The position numbers were made by a program, and so were the translations under genes. The notes below the pieces were generated by a model. It was given only the letters and a program-made list of their open reading frames with translations. It was not told the DNA's origin and did no database searches. Positions 49,683 to 53,451 of a DNA stretch of 53,451 bases are shown here, piece by piece. Position 1 is the stretch's first letter, and every line of letters starts with the position of its first letter. The DNA comes from Chloroflexota bacterium (GTDB lineage Bacteria > Chloroflexota > Dehalococcoidia > UBA2247 > RBG-13-53-26), in contig JAPLHP010000099.1 of the NCBI GenBank assembly GCA_026389585.1, forward strand, positions 1 through 53,451, written 5' to 3'.

Positions 49683-49853
49683 ATGACCAAGATACTAGTT
49701 GACCTGTCAAACGAAGAGGACAAGATTGTTGAGGTCTATAAGATCGTGCATGACCTTAACAGCAAGCAGGACGCTATCAAACAAATGGTCAGATACTTTG
49801 AAGCTGACATCAAGCCGAAAAGAATCAAGGACAAAGACTACTTCTCGGTATAG
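49683..49853 (+). CDS. 56-residue ribbon-helix-helix-like small protein (DUF2683-like)
   Basis: ATG at 49683 encodes 56 residues. A short strand (KILVDLSNEE) is followed by two helices (DKIVEVYKIV, KQDAIKQMVRYFE), the layout of a ribbon-helix-helix DNA-binding protein. It resembles the small DUF2683 proteins best known from archaea, by memory only. The TAG is part of the ribosome site TAGGAGG of the next gene. The weak AAAGAGG site fixes the start. Function unknown; it may be the regulator of the operon. Confidence 0.6.
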   Translation: MTKILVDLSNEEDKIVEVYKIVHDLNSKQDAIKQMVRYFEADIKPKRIKDKDYFSV

Positions 49854-49865
49854 GAGGTATTAGTC

Positions 49866-50453
49866 ATGCCAGTCTCAGCTATAGTCGGAGTAGTGGTCGG
49901 GGTAATCCTATTGATAGCCCTGTTCCTAATGATCAGGGGTTGGATCAGCATCTACAACAAGTTTCAGTATTGGATCAACAGGGCTGAAAGAAAATTCGCT
50001 GACATAGACGTAGTCATGCAGCAAAGGATTGACAACATCCACGCCCTGGCGCAAGTAGTGAAGAAGTATGACATTCATGAGTACAAAGCTCTTAAGGATG
50101 TTACCGAAGCAAGAAGTCGCTGGACAAAAGACACCAGTCTCAACGACAAGGTGAGACAGACTTCTGAATTGGAGAACAACTACTTCAAACTCCAGGCAGT
50201 GTTTGAGAAGTACCCAGATCTCAAAGCTGACAAGATGCACCTCACCCTAATGGAAAGGGACTCTCATGTGGAGGCAAGGCTCCGTCAGACCAGGTTGAAG
50301 TACAACCACGCGGCCCAGCAGTACAACCAGAAGATCAAGATATTCCCCAGGAACATCGTCGCGCGGGCGCACAACTTCACGAAACTGGATTATCTGTCAT
50401 TTGAGGGCCAAGAGAAGTATGAGCCAAAAGAAATCTTCGATGATGAACCGTGA
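49866..50453 (+). CDS. LemA family membrane protein
   Basis: The 195-residue protein starts with one membrane helix (about 4-26) and then a helical domain with ISIYNKFQYWINRAERKFAD, KKYDIHEYKALKDVTEAR and SELENNYFKLQAVFEKYPDL, the LemA four-helix arrangement. LemA proteins have no settled biochemical role. Ribosome site AGGAGG lies eight bases before the ATG. It is the second gene of the accessory operon and is followed by the macrodomain gene after 28 bases. Confidence 0.85.
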   Translation: MPVSAIVGVVVGVILLIALFLMIRGWISIYNKFQYWINRAERKFADIDVVMQQRIDNIHALAQVVKKYDIHEYKALKDVTEARSRWTKDTSLNDKVRQTSELENNYFKLQAVFEKYPDLKADKMHLTLMERDSHVEARLRQTRLKYNHAAQQYNQKIKIFPRNIVARAHNFTKLDYLSFEGQEKYEPKEIFDDEP

Positions 50454-50481
50454 CTCCCGTATGGCGTGAGGAACCAGAGCC

Positions 50482-51108
50482 ATGCTGGTAGAGTACGAGA
50501 CAGGATATGCGATTGCTAAGGACGTTGACACGGTCATCAATTCGGCAAATGGGTTCCTGCTTCTCGGTACTGCTGGAGCTGGCAAAATAAGGGAAGTCTC
50601 TCGGCGACTGAATGCTGCGGAGAAACTGGAATATGATGCGTTGATCGCCAGTTTACCTAAGAGCACAGGACGATGGTATCGCCATGTCTACCGGACGAAC
50701 AAGTGGCATCGAACATACGCTCAGTTATCTTGCCTCAGAATCTTGTCGAACAAGAAGGACAACTAATTTCGGAGAGGAAGAGCTGTTCTGGATACGGACT
50801 GGACAACTACTGACAAGCGAAGGTTGATTCATGCGGTTGCCATGTCTTATGAACTCACCGGGAAATGGGCGAAGAGAAAGAAGGCAACCAAAGACACGAT
50901 TAAGGAAGCTCTTCGCGAGTCACTCAAGATCGCCGATTCAATTGAGTCGCGAAGCATTGCCTTGCCCCTACTTTGCGCAAGGCCTTCCTATGGGGTAACG
51001 CCAAAGGAGTCTCTCGCCGCAATACTTGACGTACTTAAGGAATTCGAGAGTTCATCCATACAGAAGGTTATTGTCTGTTTCGGGAGAGCAAACCCACCAA
51101 CCGTTTGA
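50482..51108 (+). pseudogene. Macrodomain (ADP-ribose-binding) protein split by an in-frame TAA
   Basis: The first part (50482-50766) has DTVINSANGFLLLGTAGAGKI, the macrodomain N-terminal loop. The second (from 50767) is in the same frame and has RAVLDTDW, RRLIHAVAMSYE and ESRSIALPLLCARPSYGVTPKE, the C-terminal half, with 'VIVCF' as a late strand. Only a TAA at 50764-50766 separates them. It may be a nonsense mutation, a sequencing error, or two polypeptides that reassemble. A TTG at 50824 could restart translation. Family proteins bind ADP-ribose or its derivatives. The gene lies upstream of a NUDIX gene. Confidence 0.75.
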
Positions 51109-51149
51109 GATGTCTGAGTTTGGTACGTTGGGCCTTTAGGGAGTCTGTG

Positions 51150-51662
51150 ATGTCAAGGGTAAAGAAGCGCCGAAGAGGAACCGCAATAGTCGAAACAGAT
51201 GAGGGGATTCTAGTCGCCGCAGGTAGGGGAGGCGTATTTATCCTGCCAGGCGGAGGAACTAAGAAAGACGAATCAAGAACCCAAGCCGCGATGCGGGAAC
51301 TGCGAGAGGAGACAGGTCTACATCCACACCGTGCCAAATATCTATTTCGGCACGTCGGCAAAGTCAATAAGTCCCACGGCCATGGTCACTTCCAAGACCA
51401 CCACACCGTCTGCCTCGTAAGCGCGACAGGTGTGGCTAGTCCGCATCACGAAGTGAAGCATGTTGCCTATTACAAGCATGGCTCCGGGGTGAGGATATCG
51501 GGCACTACTAGGGAGATCATTGAGAGGTACTACGCCTACAAGAAACGCAGCAGGACAGCACAGAAACGGATTACCATCGTCAATAGAATACTCGAATGGC
51601 TCACAGGGACAGGCCGCCATACGCCCCAGGGAGTGTCCGACGACTACCAGTTCTATGACTAG
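51150..51662 (+). CDS. NUDIX hydrolase
   Basis: The 170-residue protein contains a complete NUDIX box, GGGTKKDESRTQAAMRELREETGL, as G-x5-E-x7-REUXEExGU with the metal-binding glutamates in place. The start at 51150 (ATG after GGGAG) is preferred over one at 51105, because family homology begins with the strand TAIVETDEGILVAAG. A basic stretch follows near 125-140. Substrate is unknown. Family members cleave nucleoside diphosphate linkages including ADP-ribose, which would suit the macrodomain neighbour. Confidence 0.88.
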   Translation: MSRVKKRRRGTAIVETDEGILVAAGRGGVFILPGGGTKKDESRTQAAMRELREETGLHPHRAKYLFRHVGKVNKSHGHGHFQDHHTVCLVSATGVASPHHEVKHVAYYKHGSGVRISGTTREIIERYYAYKKRSRTAQKRITIVNRILEWLTGTGRHTPQGVSDDYQFYD

Positions 51663-52326
51663 CTTCTTTGTCGAATTCCGTCTTCATGGGTATGCGAACA
51701 CCCACGCCAAGCATGTGATAAGGGATGTGGCCAGAAGATATCGTGTTCGTGGCATGATCAGAACCAGACCCGTGCCCCACGTGGGCCTATACCCCCCATC
51801 AACTGCTCACGATATTAGGGATGTCATCCGCACAGTCCAGAGAGTAGGGCAGAACTACACATTGGTGCCATTCAGCATAAAAGGCTTCGGCTCCTACAGG
51901 GACTCCAAGGTCATCTACATGGACATAGAGCCGTCGCTCGTGCTGAAACAGCTCCGCACCGAACTTACTCAGGAGCTCAACAGCGCACTCGGCAAAGCAA
52001 ATCCAGAGTACGACTTTCACACGACTATTGCCTTCAAAGATCTGGGCTACAAGTTCGACTCAATATGGGAATACATCAAGGCAATGGAACAGCCAGATAT
52101 CGAACAATACTTGCTCAGAATTACCGTGCTTGGGAAGAGATCCAGGATTGTCTGCGAATACGATCTGGTTTTGAAGCGGTTGCTCAGTCGCCGACAAGCG
52201 TTGAGTAGATATTGGTGGAGGAGAACCGTGGACGAAATGAGGCGGTTGCAGGGCACCGAGGCTAAAGAGCCCACTTCTATTCTTGCTAGAGCGTGGCATT
52301 ATCTTGCGAACATCTTCAGACTATGA
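51655..52326 (+). CDS. 2H phosphoesterase (2'-5' RNA ligase-like) protein
   Basis: The 223-residue protein has two His motifs of the 2H superfamily: HVGLY (His42, with Gly in the usual Thr/Ser place) and HTTIAF (His122). Members hydrolyse cyclic phosphates on RNA ends or ADP-ribose 1'',2''-cyclic phosphate. The ATG at 51655 is chosen over 51520 because similarity starts with SFFVEFRLHG; it overlaps the NUDIX stop by eight bases, a sign of coupling. A C-terminal basic region (residues about 165-223) is of unknown role. Confidence 0.75.
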   Translation: MTSFFVEFRLHGYANTHAKHVIRDVARRYRVRGMIRTRPVPHVGLYPPSTAHDIRDVIRTVQRVGQNYTLVPFSIKGFGSYRDSKVIYMDIEPSLVLKQLRTELTQELNSALGKANPEYDFHTTIAFKDLGYKFDSIWEYIKAMEQPDIEQYLLRITVLGKRSRIVCEYDLVLKRLLSRRQALSRYWWRRTVDEMRRLQGTEAKEPTSILARAWHYLANIFRL

Positions 52327-52478
52327 ACGGAGCCACTGTACTCTTCTTACAATCACGAAGGCATGAAGGTGGGCCTGACCCCAGCAGGTGTACCATTTCT
52401 TGGGTTACAAGTGCCAGAGGATGAGCCCACCCCTCGATATCCAGGCTGAGGTAGGCTGGCAGACACAATAAGCATAGG

Positions 52479-52508
52479 TTGACACCCTCTGTTCTCTCGT
52501 GCTATTGT
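52479..52508 (+). promoter_or_regulatory. Sigma70 promoter for the repeat lipoprotein
   Basis: A perfect TTGACA (52479-52484), an 18-bp spacer and TATTGT (52503-52508) with TGC just upstream (extended -10). Initiation near 52515 would give a leader of about 75 bases. The rest of 52327-52589 holds no gene I can support. Confidence 0.55.
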
Positions 52509-52589
52509 CCGAGGTGACTGACACGGAGACACTCGTGCTAGCTGCTTGGTAAAGGTCAGAGTCACAGTTCCACAAAAGGAGGGGGAATC

Positions 52590-53417
52590 ATGCCAAGACT
52601 AAAGGTGCTGTTTTCGGTTGTTGCTTTGGTGGCTCTTTTGGCTCTGAGCTTAAGTGGCTGTGCCCCCTCAGAGTACAAGCTATCGTCATCAAGTAATCCT
52701 GATGCTGGTGGCACTATCAGCCCTGCCAGTGGGACATACCAGAAGGAAGTAGGAGTGGATGTTACTGCCACCCCGTCTTCAGGATATCGGTTTGATCATT
52801 GGGAGGGCGGTGCATCAGGTGAATCGCCAACAGTATATGTAGTTATGGACAGCAATAAGAACCTCGTTGCCTATTTCACCAAGACCTATGTGCTTTCTGC
52901 GTCTAGCACGCCCAGCAGTGGTGGCAGTGTAAGCCCCACCAGCGGGACGTACGACGAGGCCGATAACGTGACAATCATTGCCACACCGGCCCAGTACTAC
53001 AAGTTCAATGGCTGGGCTGGTGATGCCTCAGGCAGTTCTGACCATCTAACCATAACAATGGACTCCAACAGGACCGTAGTCGCCTCTTTCACCAAGCTTA
53101 CCTACAGTCTCCAGACTCAGGTTGATGCCTCTGGTGGGGGGACTGTTGACCCAGACAGTGGAACCTTTGAAGCTGGAACTCAGGTCTCAGTAACTGCCAC
53201 ACCAGCCAGTGGGTATAGATTCAACCATTGGGGAGGCAGTGCCACAGGAACCTCCAATCCAGTGAACGCCCCTATTGACACCAACAAGACCGTCACTGCC
53301 TATTTCACCACGCTCTCCCACGGGCGGAAGCGGCTGCTGGGGCCAAGGTTGACGATCTTGCCCGGTTGGCAGATCAGCTTGGGCTTACCGCTCAGGATGC
53401 GGGGCATAACGAACTGA
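52590..53417 (+). CDS. Surface lipoprotein with three InlB-type B-repeats, C-terminal frame disturbed
   Basis: The signal peptide has a lipobox (LSLSGC, modified Cys24), so the product should be a lipid-anchored exported protein. Three repeats of about 68-72 residues follow, each with GG.(V/I).P.SGTY/F, VTATP..GYRF.HW and D.N(K/R).VVAYFT, the divergent InlB B-repeat pattern. After the third, near 53322, the frame ends in residues without protein character, whereas the -1 frame reads AEAAAGAKVDDLARLADQLG to the window edge. The ribosome site AAAGGAGGGGG is perfect. The true C-terminus is probably beyond the window. Confidence 0.85.
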   Translation: MPRLKVLFSVVALVALLALSLSGCAPSEYKLSSSSNPDAGGTISPASGTYQKEVGVDVTATPSSGYRFDHWEGGASGESPTVYVVMDSNKNLVAYFTKTYVLSASSTPSSGGSVSPTSGTYDEADNVTIIATPAQYYKFNGWAGDASGSSDHLTITMDSNRTVVASFTKLTYSLQTQVDASGGGTVDPDSGTFEAGTQVSVTATPASGYRFNHWGGSATGTSNPVNAPIDTNKTVTAYFTTLSHGRKRLLGPRLTILPGWQISLGLPLRMRGITN

Positions 53418-53451
53418 CCCGCTTCTTGGAGGCCAAGACTCCTGGCGAGTT

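Overview
The window reads as one contiguous bacterial chromosome segment of moderate GC, densely coded on both strands, with sigma70-type promoters and Shine-Dalgarno sites. Gene content and protein style suggest an uncultured Chloroflexota bacterium, probably Dehalococcoidia-like. This placement is an inference from general resemblance; no rRNA gene is present to confirm it.

Layout. (1) 1-122: the end of an insertion sequence, with the first 28 codons of a transposase running off the left edge. (2) 203-11719, plus strand: mogA/moaB, trmD, rplS, priA, a zinc-ribbon/TM2 protein, def, a CCA-adding-type nucleotidyltransferase, secD, secF and purL. (3) 12446-20521: a complete potassium-uptake locus, with a 29-codon membrane peptide, then kdpF, A, B, C, D and E, behind a promoter carrying three phased 9-bp direct repeats. 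(4) 20705-22421, minus strand: DedA and DUF454 membrane proteins and an SbcC/Rad50 N-terminal remnant. (5) ffh on the plus strand, then a long minus-strand block (37077 down to 24044): rpsO, pnp, dapB, asd, dapA, ppsA, dgt, dnaG and rpoD. The sigma factor has an unusual N-terminus with four AT-hook-like repeats. (6) 41084-37199, minus: a lysine 2,3-aminomutase-like radical SAM enzyme, two ATP-grasp ligases and an acetyltransferase, behind a near-consensus promoter. (7) 42772-41318, minus: a 28-codon Lys-rich leader ORF, a strong intrinsic terminator and an ArsB-type permease, which looks like an attenuator. (8) 43093-48762: GH57 glycosidase, pyruvate-kinase-C-like protein, FMN reductase, a hypothetical protein, patatin, DUF4282, and a short-chain dehydrogenase lacking its catalytic Tyr/Lys. 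(9) 48793-53451: accessory region with two poorly recognised small proteins, then an apparent operon of a 56-residue RHH-like protein, LemA, a macrodomain split by an in-frame TAA, a NUDIX hydrolase and a 2H phosphoesterase, and finally a repeat lipoprotein that seems frameshifted near the right edge.

How the genes work together. The plus-strand left half and the large minus-strand block are core information processing, protein export, lysine/diaminopimelate synthesis and gluconeogenesis (PEP synthase). KdpDE would induce the KdpFABC pump under low potassium. The kamA cluster may turn lysine into a modified beta-lysine product, possibly an osmolyte or small peptide. The macrodomain, NUDIX and 2H genes together match the known steps that degrade ADP-ribose cyclic phosphate, and are the best candidate for a little-described system in the window.
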